NCBI GenBank assembly: GCA_035763745.1
Contig: DASUAO010000051.1
Location: 1-50,833, forward strand
Origin: DASUAO01 sp035763745
GTDB lineage: Bacteria; Actinomycetota; Acidimicrobiia; IMCC26256; PALSA-555
Length of the DNA: 50,833 bases
Direction of reading: 5' to 3'
Shown: piece after piece, positions 37,730 to 46,545 of the stretch
How the letters are laid out: every line of letters starts with the position of its first letter
Numbering within the stretch: position 1 is the first letter of the stretch
Notes under the pieces: generated by a model
Told to the model about the DNA's origin: nothing
What the model saw: only the letters and a program-made list of their open reading frames with translations
Databases searched by the model: none
Program-made: the position numbers and the translations under genes

Positions 37730-39243
37730 CGCGGCCCAGCGCTGTCACGCCTCCGGCGCGCCCGCCAGGTCGGGATCGCGGCCACGGCGAGGAGCACGGG
37801 GAAGATCTCGAGCCTGCCGAGGAGCATGAGCCCCATCGTGATCACCCGCGCGCCGGGGTCGAGCGCGAGGAAGGTGTCGGTCGGCCCGATCGCGCCGAGG
37901 CCGGGACCGACGTTGCCCATCGACGTCGTCGCGGCCGACGCCGCGGTGACGAGATCCGCGTGGAACGCGGCGATGCCCACCGACCCCGCGACGATCAACA
38001 TCAGGAACAGGACCGTGAAGCCCATGATGCGCGACACCGTCGCCTCGTCGACGGGGTCAGTGCCGATCCGCAGCGGGCGGACCAGGCGTCGGTGCATGGC
38101 ACGCCGCAGCTCGCGTTTCGCGTAGTCGAGGATCAGCACGAACCGGATCACTTTGAACCCGCCCGCGGTCGAGCCGGCCATGGCCCCGATCGCCATGAGC
38201 GCGAGCAGGAGGCCCTGGATCGCGACAGCCCATGCCGTGTAGTCGGCGAGTCCGTAGCCGGTCGTGGTCGCGGTCGCCACCACGGTGAAGGCGGTCTGAC
38301 GGGCGACCTCGTGGCTGAACCCGACCTCGGCGAGGTTCGTGACGATCGCTGCGCCGATCACGAGCCCCACCATCGCCACGTACCAGCGCACCAGCGTCGA
38401 GCGGAACAACGCGCCGGGCTTGCCCCGCAGCACGCGCCAGTACAGGGCGAAGTTCACGCCGGCCATGAACATGAACACCGTCGCGGCCCATTCGAGGAAC
38501 GCGGAGTCGAAGTGGGCGAACGAAGCATCGCGGGTCGAGAACCCGCCGGTGGAGATCGTCGTGAACGAGTGGTTCACCGCGTCGAAGAGCGTCATGCCGC
38601 CCACGAAGTAGACGGTGGCGATCAGGAGGGTGAAGCCCCCGTACAGGCCCCAGAGCCGACGGGCGCTGTGGCGCACGCGCGGGTCGAGGCGCGGGTCCGA
38701 CGGTCCCGGCGCCTCGGCCTGGAGCAGCTCGAGCCCACCGACACGCAGCGCCGGCAGCACCGCGACGACGAGCACGATCACACCCATGCCGCCGAACCAC
38801 TGCGTCATCGAGCGCCAGAACAGGATCCCCGACTCCACACCCTCCACTGGCGACAGCACCGACGCGCCGGTCGTGGTGAGCCCCGAGATCGACTCGAACA
38901 GTGCGTCGTCGAAGCGATCGAACGTCCCGGTGAGCAGGTACGGAATGGTCGAGGCGACCGACAGCACCACCCAGCTCGCAGTGACCGCGGCGAAGATGCT
39001 CGTGTTCGGGACCCGGTCCGGCACGCGGGTCGCCCGGTTGAGGGCCAGCCCGACGAGCCCGATCCCGACGCCGGACACGACCAGCTCGAGGACATGGGGC
39101 CCGCCGCCGATGGCGTCGACCCCGCCCGAGACGACCATCCCGATGCCGCCGATGAGCAGCACCAGCCCGACAACGTGCGCGACCGCGCTGGGCCGGGCGC
39201 GCGCGGGTCCCGGGAGCCGTGTCCCGTCGATGACGCCGAACAC
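37726..39243 (-). CDS. trkH: Potassium uptake membrane protein TrkH
   Basis: The 505-residue membrane protein has the TrkH/KtrB design of four membrane-pore-membrane repeats: selectivity-filter segments ISGLTTTGASVL, FTTISTGGFSTRDASF, TATTTGYGLADY and TSMGNVGPGLG are visible in order. FWRSMTQWFGGMGVIVL is the typical cytoplasmic gate region. It moves K+ (with H+ or Na+) inward, gated by TrkA encoded just upstream in the same operon. GTG 39243 gives the start; it lies 4 bases after the trkA stop and has no obvious RBS, so translation probably relies on coupling. Its 3' end meets the truncated SRPBCC fragment. Confidence 0.93.
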   Translation of the reverse strand: MFGVIDGTRLPGPARARPSAVAHVVGLVLLIGGIGMVVSGGVDAIGGGPHVLELVVSGVGIGLVGLALNRATRVPDRVPNTSIFAAVTASWVVLSVASTIPYLLTGTFDRFDDALFESISGLTTTGASVLSPVEGVESGILFWRSMTQWFGGMGVIVLVVAVLPALRVGGLELLQAEAPGPSDPRLDPRVRHSARRLWGLYGGFTLLIATVYFVGGMTLFDAVNHSFTTISTGGFSTRDASFAHFDSAFLEWAATVFMFMAGVNFALYWRVLRGKPGALFRSTLVRWYVAMVGLVIGAAIVTNLAEVGFSHEVARQTAFTVVATATTTGYGLADYTAWAVAIQGLLLALMAIGAMAGSTAGGFKVIRFVLILDYAKRELRRAMHRRLVRPLRIGTDPVDEATVSRIMGFTVLFLMLIVAGSVGIAAFHADLVTAASAATTSMGNVGPGLGAIGPTDTFLALDPGARVITMGLMLLGRLEIFPVLLAVAAIPTWRARRRRDSAGPR

Positions 39244-39247
39244 CCGG

Positions 39248-40591
39248 CTAGCCGAACACCTGACGCACCCGCTCGATCGCACGAGGGAGCGAGAAGATGA
39301 CGAGCCGGTCGCCGGCGAGCAGGCGGGTGCGACCTCGGGCGATCTGGCCGGCACCGTCGCGGACGACGGCGCCGACGAGCACGTCCTTGGGCAGGTGCAG
39401 CTCGTCGAGCGCGGTGCCGTCGGCCGGGCTGCCCGCGGCGACCTCGAGCTGGACGACCTCGGCGTCGCCTTCGAGCACGATCGCGACCGCGTCGACGCCG
39501 CCCCGAACGGCACGCAGCACCGCGTTGGCGCTCGCCGTGCGCGGTGAGAGCGCGATGTCGACGCCGACGCGCGGCAGGAGCGGCAACAGCTCGAGGCGGT
39601 GCACCACCGCGATCGTCTCGCGGGCACCTTCGCTCTTCGCGAAGAGGCAGGCGAGGATGTTCGCGTCGTCCTCACCGGTGAGCGCCACCACGACGTCGGC
39701 GGCCCCCACCCCCTCCTCGGACAGGAGGGAGGAGTCCGTGATGTCGCCGTGGATCACGTTCGCCCCGACCAGGCTCTCGGCGAGCTCCTTGGCCCGGTGC
39801 TCGTTGCCTTCCACGACCGTCACGTGGGTCCCGCGTGCCGCGAGTGCCGCGGCGACGAGCTGACCGGTGCGCCCGCCGCCGAGCACCATCACCCGCCGGG
39901 GCGTGAGCTCGTGCAGGCCGAGCAGCTCCAACAGCTCCTCGCGTGCCTGCTCCATGCAGATCACCCGGACGAAGTCGCCGGCCTCGATGTGGTAGTCGCC
40001 TCGAGGCACGAACGCGGCGCCGTCGCGGGTGATGACACCGAAGAGGAACTGCCAGTCGGGCTCGTGGGAACGCCCGACCTCCTTGAGCGAGCGGCCCACG
40101 ATCGGCGCACCGTCGGGCACCCGTGCGCCGAACACGGACACCTCGCCACCGACCATCCGGGCGATCTCGGCCATCCCCGGAACCTCGATGAGCTCGAGGA
40201 TCTCGTCGACGGTCTCGGAATCGGGGTCGATGACGATGTCGACCCCCATCGCCGCACACAGCTCCTCACCCGCAGGTCCGCGCAGCTCTTCGCTCTCGAG
40301 GCGGACGACCGTCGACGCGGCGCTCGCCTGGCGGGCCATCCAGCAGGCCATCAGGTTCGTCTCGTCGGTGCTCGTGACCGCCACGAGCACGCTGCAGGAG
40401 CTGATCCCCGCCGCCTCGAGTGCGCTCGGGCTCGACCCGGAGCCGTGCACCGTCAGCACGTCGAGGCGACGCTTCATGTCGTGCAGCCGCTCGGCGTCCT
40501 GCTCGATGACGGCGATGTCGTGGCCCTCGAGGCTCAGACGTTCGGCGAGGTAGTAGCCGACCTCGCCGGCGCCGATCACGATCACACGCAT
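39248..40591 (-). CDS. trkA: Trk potassium transport regulator TrkA
   Basis: The 447-residue cytoplasmic protein contains two RCK units. RVIVIGAGEVGYYLAERLSLEGHDIAVIEQD (2-32) is the first NAD-binding Rossmann fold, and RVMVLGGGRTGQLVAAALAARGTHVTVVEG (about 232-261) the second; each is followed by a TrkA-C domain (about 140-220 and 360-440). It binds NAD(H) and ATP and gates TrkH. The gene precedes trkH by 4 bases. Full length and both nucleotide motifs are intact. Confidence 0.95.
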   Translation of the reverse strand: MRVIVIGAGEVGYYLAERLSLEGHDIAVIEQDAERLHDMKRRLDVLTVHGSGSSPSALEAAGISSCSVLVAVTSTDETNLMACWMARQASAASTVVRLESEELRGPAGEELCAAMGVDIVIDPDSETVDEILELIEVPGMAEIARMVGGEVSVFGARVPDGAPIVGRSLKEVGRSHEPDWQFLFGVITRDGAAFVPRGDYHIEAGDFVRVICMEQAREELLELLGLHELTPRRVMVLGGGRTGQLVAAALAARGTHVTVVEGNEHRAKELAESLVGANVIHGDITDSSLLSEEGVGAADVVVALTGEDDANILACLFAKSEGARETIAVVHRLELLPLLPRVGVDIALSPRTASANAVLRAVRGGVDAVAIVLEGDAEVVQLEVAAGSPADGTALDELHLPKDVLVGAVVRDGAGQIARGRTRLLAGDRLVIFSLPRAIERVRQVFG

Positions 40592-40635
40592 CGAGCATCG
40601 ACGCTACCCGAGGCGACTCGCGCCGCACAGAGCGC

Positions 40636-41883
40636 TCAGCGGCCCCGCCCGGCCCGGTAGCGCCTCGGATCGTCGGGGTTGTCGGCCGCCTCGATCCGAT
40701 CCTGGACGCTGCTCAGCTCGGCCCGCGCCTCGTTGCTGTAGCGGGGATCGGCCTCGATGACGTCGCCGGGCAACGGCGGCAGCCCGAAGCCCGAGTAGAC
40801 GACCTTTCGGGGCCGATCGACGGGCGGGAAGGCCCGGTGCAGCGTGTCGCTGCAGTGGACGGTCACGTCCCCGGTCCGTGTCTCCAGCAGCCGGGGGCGC
40901 AGATCGAGCGCCGGATCGCGTCCGGTCGCCATCGTGTTGGCGCGGTGACTGCCGGGGATCACGCCGAGCGCGCCGCTGGTGCGGTCGGCGCCGGTCACCG
41001 AGATGCCGCAGGTGAGCCCGCTGCAGATGTAGGAGTGGCGGCCCTGGCCGCAGTCCTTGTGCCACGGCAGATCCGAGAGGCCCCGCACGATGCCGAGCGG
41101 CTTCACCAACCCCTCGCCCCCGCCCTTGTGGCGGTGCCCGTCTCCGGTGAGGTCGCCGATCCACTGGTACCGGTCGTCGTGCACCAGGGCGCGCAGCGCG
41201 GCCGACTTGTCGTAGAAGTTGAGGACCCGCACCGCCTGGTCGACGCCGTGCTCGTCGGTGGCCCACCACGAGTCGCCGTCGTCGGGAGTGGCCCGGGCGA
41301 TCCACTCGTCGATGTCGACGCCGACGGCGGCCATCTCGTCGTCGGTGAACACGTCGCGCACGTGGAGGAAGCCGGCCTGCTCGAGGAAGTGCGCGATCTC
41401 CTCGTGGTCGTCGTCGATCGTGAACGACCGGTCGAGATCGAGATCGCCACCGTCGCGGTCGGTGAAGGTGACGGCTCCGGTCTCGTGCACCTCACGACCG
41501 TCGAGCAACGCACGCAACACGGGTTCCCAGCCGATCCAGTCGGGCATGGTGCCGGCGATGAGCTGCACGCGGGCGGTCATCGCGAGCCCCATCGTCGACT
41601 GGGTGTCCTGGACGAGATCCGAGAGCGCGTCGGCAGCCATCACCGCGACCACCCTGGCGTCGTCGAGCCCGTCCCGCAGTGCGAGCACACCGCCGGAGAC
41701 CCCGAGCGTGACGCCCCGGCCGTCGACGTCGAGGCCGAGCGCGGGCAGGTCCTTGTAGGTCACGCCTCGGGCGGCGAGGTCGCCGTGCACCGCGATGGCG
41801 TCGGGGAGCACCGAGTCGATGACCTCGTCGCGCGCGAGCGAGCGGACGTCCTTGTGGAGCCGCGTACGGGTGTCGATCGTCAT
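40636..41883 (-). CDS. Phytanoyl-CoA dioxygenase family oxygenase
   Basis: The 415-residue protein starts at ATG 41883 behind GGGAGG. The N-terminal about 160 residues are an extra domain of unknown role (LGVSGGVLALRDGLDDARVV). The C-terminal part is PhyH-like: FLEQAGFLHVRDVFTDDEM (about 163-181), metal motif HKD in LPWHKDCGQGRHS (about 273-285), GALGVIPGSHRAN, and distal VTVHCSDTLHRAFPPVDRPRKVVYSGF with His and Arg for iron and 2-oxoglutarate. It should hydroxylate an organic acid or CoA ester with 2-oxoglutarate and O2. Its C-terminal tail is echoed by the remnant at 30950-31060. Confidence 0.87.
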   Translation of the reverse strand: MTIDTRTRLHKDVRSLARDEVIDSVLPDAIAVHGDLAARGVTYKDLPALGLDVDGRGVTLGVSGGVLALRDGLDDARVVAVMAADALSDLVQDTQSTMGLAMTARVQLIAGTMPDWIGWEPVLRALLDGREVHETGAVTFTDRDGGDLDLDRSFTIDDDHEEIAHFLEQAGFLHVRDVFTDDEMAAVGVDIDEWIARATPDDGDSWWATDEHGVDQAVRVLNFYDKSAALRALVHDDRYQWIGDLTGDGHRHKGGGEGLVKPLGIVRGLSDLPWHKDCGQGRHSYICSGLTCGISVTGADRTSGALGVIPGSHRANTMATGRDPALDLRPRLLETRTGDVTVHCSDTLHRAFPPVDRPRKVVYSGFGLPPLPGDVIEADPRYSNEARAELSSVQDRIEAADNPDDPRRYRAGRGR

Positions 41884-41920
41884 CGGTCCTCCCGTCGACG
41901 CATGCAGTGTCGCACGGTCA

Positions 41921-42373
41921 TCACCCGCCGGGCGCGAGCTCCTCGAGGCCCTGGCGGACGAACGCCCGGTAGTCCTCCACGCCCACGAACGGTGCCTCGT
42001 CGGCATCGGCGCGGGCGAGGACCTCGTCGGCGGTGGCGCCGGCCTTGAGACCCGCGTACAGGTAGACGACCGCGGCCGATCGCGGGCCGGCCCGGCAGGT
42101 GACGAGCGTCGGACGGGGCAAGCGGTCGAGCGCCTCGACGTGGCGGCGCGCCTTGTCCATGTCGAGCACCTCGGGCGGGTCCGAGACGACGTTCTCGGAC
42201 TCGGGCACGGCAGCCTGCACCTGCTCGTAGGACATCCCGCCGTCCATCGCCGCGAACTCGTCGCCACAGAGGAAGAGCCACGACGCGGCACCGGAGTCCT
42301 CGGCGAACGCTGCGGGATCGGCGATCGGTCCCCGGTTGAAGGTGAGATCGGCAGGTACCTCGAAGTCGGCCAT
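41921..42373 (-). CDS. BLH/DUF442-like phosphatase
   Basis: The 150-residue protein has PTLVTCRAGPRSAAVVYLYAGL (about 88-109): a cysteine-phosphatase loop C-x4-R (Cys93, Arg98) as in the CRSGTRS loop of beta-lactamase-hydrolase-like (BLH/DUF442) phosphatases. The N-terminal SWLFLCGDEFAAMDGGMSYEQVQAAV and ENVVSDPPEV correspond to the small alpha/beta dual-specificity-phosphatase fold. It may act on phospho-tyrosine or small sulfur-relay substrates; BLH proteins are linked to sulfide metabolism in other bacteria, but no such genes are nearby. It lies 37 bases upstream of the PhyH-like gene on the same strand. Confidence 0.75.
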   Translation of the reverse strand: MADFEVPADLTFNRGPIADPAAFAEDSGAASWLFLCGDEFAAMDGGMSYEQVQAAVPESENVVSDPPEVLDMDKARRHVEALDRLPRPTLVTCRAGPRSAAVVYLYAGLKAGATADEVLARADADEAPFVGVEDYRAFVRQGLEELAPGG

Positions 42374-42419
42374 GATCAGAACCTACCCCTGTCGCACGTG
42401 GCTCCGCGACCGGCGATCA

Positions 42420-42734
42420 TCAACGCACCCAGGGGCCGTTGCCCCCGATGTGCTCCACGTCGACGTTCACCACCACGGCGCTGCGGGACGTGCGCAGCGG
42501 CATCGACTCGTCGACCCGACCGAGGTACGTCGCGCGCAGCGCGTCGAAGAGCTCGGGATCGGGGCCGTCCTCGATGCGGGCCGTCCCCCGGATCACGAGG
42601 TGGTGCTGGAACCCGCGCAGGTTGCGCTCCGCGGCCTCGTGCGGGAGTGACCGCAGCGTGGGTGTGCGCTTGGTGGCGCCTCCGGCCTCGTCGACACCCG
42701 CCGGGATCCGGCGGCATTCCGGTGGACCCTCGGG
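42420..42734 (-). pseudogene. 5'-truncated PPOX (pyridoxamine-phosphate-oxidase-fold) gene
   Basis: The frame ending at TGA 42420 encodes TPTLRSLPHEAAERNLRGFQ then HHLVIRGTARIEDGPDPELFDAL and ends IGGNGPWVR, the C-terminal two thirds of a PPOX-class F420/FMN-dependent protein. No ATG, GTG or TTG leads it; TGA at 42735-42737 closes the frame, and the MFS gene ends at 42762. The flavin-binding N-terminal strands (about 50 residues) are gone, so it is likely a pseudogene. Confidence 0.7.
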
Positions 42735-42761
42735 TCAGGAACCGCGGCGGCGGGGTTCGTC

Positions 42762-44213
42762 CTATCCGGCGCGACCCGCGTGGCGGTGATGGATCAGGTG
42801 GTGCGACGCATGGGCCGCGACCGGCGCGTCGGCGACCGGAGTCGTCCGGCTCGGCACCACCGCGAGCACCAGGAGGAACCCGAACACCGCCAGCACTCCG
42901 TCGACGACGAACGCGACCTGGATGCCGTCGATGAGCGAGTCGGCCGACGTGACGATCGCGGTGTTGATCCCGAGCCCGACCGCGCCACCGGCGATCTGGC
43001 ACATGTAGACGATGCCGCCGGCGAGGCTCGACTTCGACGCATCCAGCGACGTGACCGCGGTCGTCGTGATCGCCGAGTAGAAGAGCCCGACGCCGAGCCC
43101 GAGGATCGCCATCCCGGGCACCAGCGCCCAGAAGCTCGAGTCGGTGTCGAGCAGCGCAAGGAGGAACATCCCCCCGGCGAGCGAGATCGCACCCGCGCCG
43201 GCGACGATGCGCGCGCCGAGCCGGTCGTAGAGGTGCCCGGCCACGAAGGAAGCGATCGTGAAGACGCCCATCATCGGCAGCAGTCCGGCCCCGGCCTCGA
43301 GCGCCGTGTAGCCGAGGATCTTCTCGAAGTACTGCGGCAGGTAGAGCAGGGCCGAGAAGAAGATCGCCGACATGAAGAGCACGGTCGCCGCGCACGCGGC
43401 GAACAGTCGGTTGCGCAGCACCGAGCTCGGGACCAGCGCGGCCTCGCCCATGCGCCGCTCGACCACGACCCAGCCGACGAGCAGCACCGCCGCGAGCCCG
43501 AACAAGCCCAGGATGATCGGGTCCCCGAAACCCTCGGTCGGACCCTCGTCGAGCGCGACCAGCACCGACACGGCCGCGACGGAGAGGATGGCGATGCCCG
43601 GGTAGTCGATGCGCCGCTCCCCCGTGTCGAGCTGGCTCTCGGGAACCTTCGCCTGGGTGATCCACATCGCGAAGACCGCCACCGGCACGTTGAGGAAGAA
43701 GACGGCCTCCCACCCGATCTCCTGGGTGAGGACGCCGCCGAGCAGCGGACCCACCGCATTGCCCGCGCCCGCGACGCCCAGCACCAGCCCGCCGGCGAGA
43801 CCGGCCTTGTCGTCGGGGAGCAGCCCGTAGACCATCCCGAGGATCGCCGGCCACATCAGCGCGCCGCCGACGCCCATGAGCGCGCGTCCCGTGATCAGCA
43901 GCTCGATCGACGGCGCGAGGCCGCTCAGCAGCGAGAAGATGCCGAAGATCGCGGCGCCGATCATGAACGCCCGCTTGCGCCCGAACAGGTCGGCAAGCCG
44001 TCCGCCTGTCACGATGAGCACGCCGAAGACGAGGGCGTACGCGTTGATGACCCACTGCGCGTGGCCGAGCGAGGTCGACAGGTCGGACTCGATGTCGGGG
44101 ATCGCGACGCTCAGCGCCGTGAAGTCGTTGGCGATGAGGAAGATGCCGAGGCACATCGCCACGAGTGCGACCTTGGTGCCCCCGTCGAGTCGTCCGCTCG
44201 TGGTCTCGCCCAC
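42762..44213 (-). CDS. MFS transporter, DHA2/EmrB-like drug exporter
   Basis: The product has about 483 residues and at least twelve membrane helices. ALVAMCLGIFLIANDFTALSVAIPDI is helix 1 with the DHA2 D.T.V..ALP-like motif; GGRLADLFGRKRAFMIG (about 70-86) is the MFS loop 2-3 signature; GVGGALMWPAILGMV and GVAGAGNAVGPLLGGVL (motif C, antiporter signature GP.lGG) follow. It exports small molecules against protons. GTG 44213, after GGGGGGAA, is preferred; longer starts would prepend non-membrane residues. It is divergent from the gene at 44341 with 127 bases between. The C-terminal tail is His-rich (ASHHLIHHRHAG). Confidence 0.9.
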   Translation of the reverse strand: MGETTSGRLDGGTKVALVAMCLGIFLIANDFTALSVAIPDIESDLSTSLGHAQWVINAYALVFGVLIVTGGRLADLFGRKRAFMIGAAIFGIFSLLSGLAPSIELLITGRALMGVGGALMWPAILGMVYGLLPDDKAGLAGGLVLGVAGAGNAVGPLLGGVLTQEIGWEAVFFLNVPVAVFAMWITQAKVPESQLDTGERRIDYPGIAILSVAAVSVLVALDEGPTEGFGDPIILGLFGLAAVLLVGWVVVERRMGEAALVPSSVLRNRLFAACAATVLFMSAIFFSALLYLPQYFEKILGYTALEAGAGLLPMMGVFTIASFVAGHLYDRLGARIVAGAGAISLAGGMFLLALLDTDSSFWALVPGMAILGLGVGLFYSAITTTAVTSLDASKSSLAGGIVYMCQIAGGAVGLGINTAIVTSADSLIDGIQVAFVVDGVLAVFGFLLVLAVVPSRTTPVADAPVAAHASHHLIHHRHAGRAG

Positions 44214-44340
44214 CGACCGACTTCCCCCCGTCGCGACCGATGTCGCCGAGACTAGGAGATGGCCCACCGATCCCGCGAGAGTGCGAGAGTGTTCGTCACA
44301 GCACCACAACATTCCCGACGGTCGTCGGGCAGGAGCCCGT

Positions 44341-44733
44341 ATGAGCCCGATCTTCAACTACGCCGCCGACCTGAAGCTCGCGCCGTTCTGGGCACCGTTC
44401 GGTGTCCGCCCGTCGAAGGACGGCGTCACGCTCTCCGACGACGGCCGCTTCGTCGCTACGTTCGGACTGCTGAAGCTCGAGACCGCGCTCGACAACATCG
44501 ACGGCGCCCACATCACGTCGGGCTACCGATGGTGGACTGCGGTCGGCGCGCGCATGTCGTCGAAGGACGACGGGCTCACGTTCGGCACCAACGCGGACCG
44601 CGGCGTCTGCGTGCACTTCCGCGAGAAGGTGCCGAGCCCGCTGCGCCGGTCGGGCCACTCGGCGCTGACCGTGACGGTGGCCGACTGCGAGGGGCTCGTC
44701 GCCGCGCTCGGGGCGGATTCGTCCGCCGGCTAG
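44341..44733 (+). CDS. Unknown 130-residue protein
   Basis: The protein starts at ATG 44341 with GGAG 5 bases upstream. It has no signal or membrane segment. Strand-like segments FWAPFGVRPSKDGVTLSDDGRFVATFGLLKLET, ITSGYRWWTAVGARMS and VCVHFREKV suggest a mostly-beta fold similar to small lipid- or ligand-binding barrels, ending HSALTVTVADCEGLVAAL. I recognise no named family; the aromatic W/F-rich start is notable. Divergent from the MFS exporter gene, so the two may share a promoter region. Confidence 0.65.
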   Translation: MSPIFNYAADLKLAPFWAPFGVRPSKDGVTLSDDGRFVATFGLLKLETALDNIDGAHITSGYRWWTAVGARMSSKDDGLTFGTNADRGVCVHFREKVPSPLRRSGHSALTVTVADCEGLVAALGADSSAG

Positions 44734-44832
44734 GAGATCCGGCCCCGATGTCAGGGCGTATCGGAGCACAGGAGGATCTCGCCGGCGAACTCCGCGCCCC
44801 AGACGACTCCTGTCGTCCGGTTCGGCACGACC

Positions 44833-44854
44833 GAGAGAGAGAGAGAGAGAGAGA
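44833..44854. repeat. (GA)11 dinucleotide repeat
   Basis: Eleven uninterrupted GA units, rare in high-GC bacterial DNA and prone to slippage; a stretch of CT on the other strand. Confidence 0.95.
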
Positions 44855-44891
44855 CCCGTGGCGCGCGCGGGTCGTACCGGGCGCATCGGAC

Positions 44892-44906
44892 GGGACCAAG
44901 GACTCT
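44892..44906. promoter_or_regulatory. DosR-box-like site upstream of the DUF1254 gene
   Basis: GGGACCAAGGACTCT; its complement AGAGTCCTTGGTCCC shares GTCCTTG-CCC with the 20-mer at 7531 and 18682. It lies 178 bases before the next gene, which is far for an activator. Confidence 0.3.
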
Positions 44907-45083
44907 GGTGATTGCCCATGCCCTGGGACAGAGTGCCTCGACCGCCGGATTCATTTCCGCGTGGTGCGCTGGCCGAGATCGACGAGCTCCGACCCGGCGG
45001 AGGTTCTGATCCTCGTGTTCGGGTTCAGCTGCCCGGCGACGCCATCCAGATCCTGACCTGACGACGAAAGGCACGGAAGCCAC

Positions 45084-46418
45084 ATGACCACCGATCTCGA
45101 CACCAGCCCCGAAGAGCTCGCCCGGATCGCGGAAGACGCCTATCTGTTCGGGTTCCCGATCGTGCTGATGGACGTCACACGACGAATCACCACCAACGTC
45201 GCTGCCGGTGTTCGACCGGGGTTCGGTCCGATGAACCTGTTCACGCACATGGAGGCGTTCCCGCCGGGTGACTTCAAGGAAGTCGTCCGGCCGAACTTCG
45301 ACACCTTGTACTCGATCCTGTGGTTCGACCTCAGCGACGAACCGATCGTGATCTCGGTGCCCGACACCGCCGGCCGCTACTACATGCTGCCGTTCATGGA
45401 CATGTGGACCGACGTCTTCGCGCTCGTCGGGCGGCGCACCACCGGCACCGTGGCGGGCCACTACGCCCTCGTCGGCCCCGACTGGTCGGGAACGCTTCCC
45501 GACGGGATGGAGCGGATCGACGCGCCGACATCGATCGGCTGGGTGATCGGGCGGACCCAGACCAACGGCCCCGCCGACTACGCAGCCGTGCACGAGGTAC
45601 AGGCCGGCTTCGTCGCCACACCGCTGTCGGTCTGGCCGGCTGCACCAACAGTGCCGACCTCTGAGCCCGACGACTCGGTCGACATGACCACCCCACCGGT
45701 GGACCAGGTCCTGGCACTGTCCGGCGTCGAGTTCCTCCGACACACCGCCGAACTCATGCTGCAGCACCCACCGCACCTCGTCGATCAGCCACTCCTGGCC
45801 CGCATGCGCCGGCTGGGTGTCATCGCCGGCGAGCCGTTCGACCTCGACGCACTCGACGCCAGAACACGCGCCGCCATCGAGGCCGGCGCCGTCTCGGCGA
45901 AAGCCAGGATGGAGCGAATGGCGTCCATGCACCCGGTCGTCGACGGGTGGAGCCAGCCGACGTTCACGATGGGGGTCTACGGCACCGACTACTGGCGGAG
46001 AGCGATCATCGCCAAGATCGGCCTCGGCGCCAACCTCGTCGAAGATGCGATCTACCCGGTCCTGCTCCACGACGCCGCCGGAAACGTCCCCGTGGGCGAA
46101 GTCCACCATGTCCTCCACTTCGCTGCCGACGCATTGCCGCCGGTGGACGCGTTCTGGTCGGTCACGATGTACGACGGCGACGGCTTCCCGGTACTCAACG
46201 ACCTCGACCGGTACGCCCTTGGCGACCGCGACCCCCTCGTCTACAACGACGACGGGTCGCTCGACCTGTACCTCCAACACACCGACCCCGGCGACGCTCG
46301 CCGCGCCAACTGGCTGCCGGCCCCCGCTGGACCAATCGGTGTGACGATGCGACTCTACGACCCAGGACCCGAGGCACTCGACGGCACCTGGACACCACCA
46401 CCGCTCACCGTGGCCTGA
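45084..46418 (+). CDS. DUF1254/DUF1214 domain protein
   Basis: The 444-residue protein has the common two-domain DUF1254-DUF1214 layout. N-terminal: AEDAYLFGFPIVLMDVTRRI, then VVRPNFDTLYSILWFDLSDEPIVISVPDTAGRYYMLPFMDMWTDVFALVGRRTTG (about 70-125), with the RPNxDTLYS signature. C-terminal DUF1214 (about 330-440): HVLHFAADALPPVDAFWSVTMYDGDGFPV, then NWLPAPAGPIGVTMRLYDP. No signal peptide is present although many relatives are secreted. Function unknown; some relatives are induced by stress or hydrocarbons. RBS: GAAAGG with moderate spacing before ATG 45084. Confidence 0.9.
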   Translation: MTTDLDTSPEELARIAEDAYLFGFPIVLMDVTRRITTNVAAGVRPGFGPMNLFTHMEAFPPGDFKEVVRPNFDTLYSILWFDLSDEPIVISVPDTAGRYYMLPFMDMWTDVFALVGRRTTGTVAGHYALVGPDWSGTLPDGMERIDAPTSIGWVIGRTQTNGPADYAAVHEVQAGFVATPLSVWPAAPTVPTSEPDDSVDMTTPPVDQVLALSGVEFLRHTAELMLQHPPHLVDQPLLARMRRLGVIAGEPFDLDALDARTRAAIEAGAVSAKARMERMASMHPVVDGWSQPTFTMGVYGTDYWRRAIIAKIGLGANLVEDAIYPVLLHDAAGNVPVGEVHHVLHFAADALPPVDAFWSVTMYDGDGFPVLNDLDRYALGDRDPLVYNDDGSLDLYLQHTDPGDARRANWLPAPAGPIGVTMRLYDPGPEALDGTWTPPPLTVA

Positions 46419-46545
46419 CTCGCCGTCGCCGATGCGGAGGTGACCGACGATGGGTGACCTGGTCGGCGACCCGGCATCCGCGACGCTCTTGCCGAGTTAT
46501 CCGATCCGCGCGAGGCTGCGCGCTTCGCATCGGTAGGGGGGAACC

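Larger units (their letters stand above)
44734..45083. other. Intergenic region with GA microsatellite and DosR-like site
   Basis: No convincing gene. It holds (GA)11 at 44833-44854 and the palindrome-like GGGACCAAGGACTCT at 44892-44906, then about 180 bases with no recognisable feature before the DUF1254 gene. Confidence 0.55.

Noticed and set aside
46446..46536. 28-codon frame beginning MGDLVGDPAS before the SnoaL-like gene
   Set aside because: There is a GGAGG upstream, but codon bias is weak, and another frame across it looks equally coding-like; not supportable.
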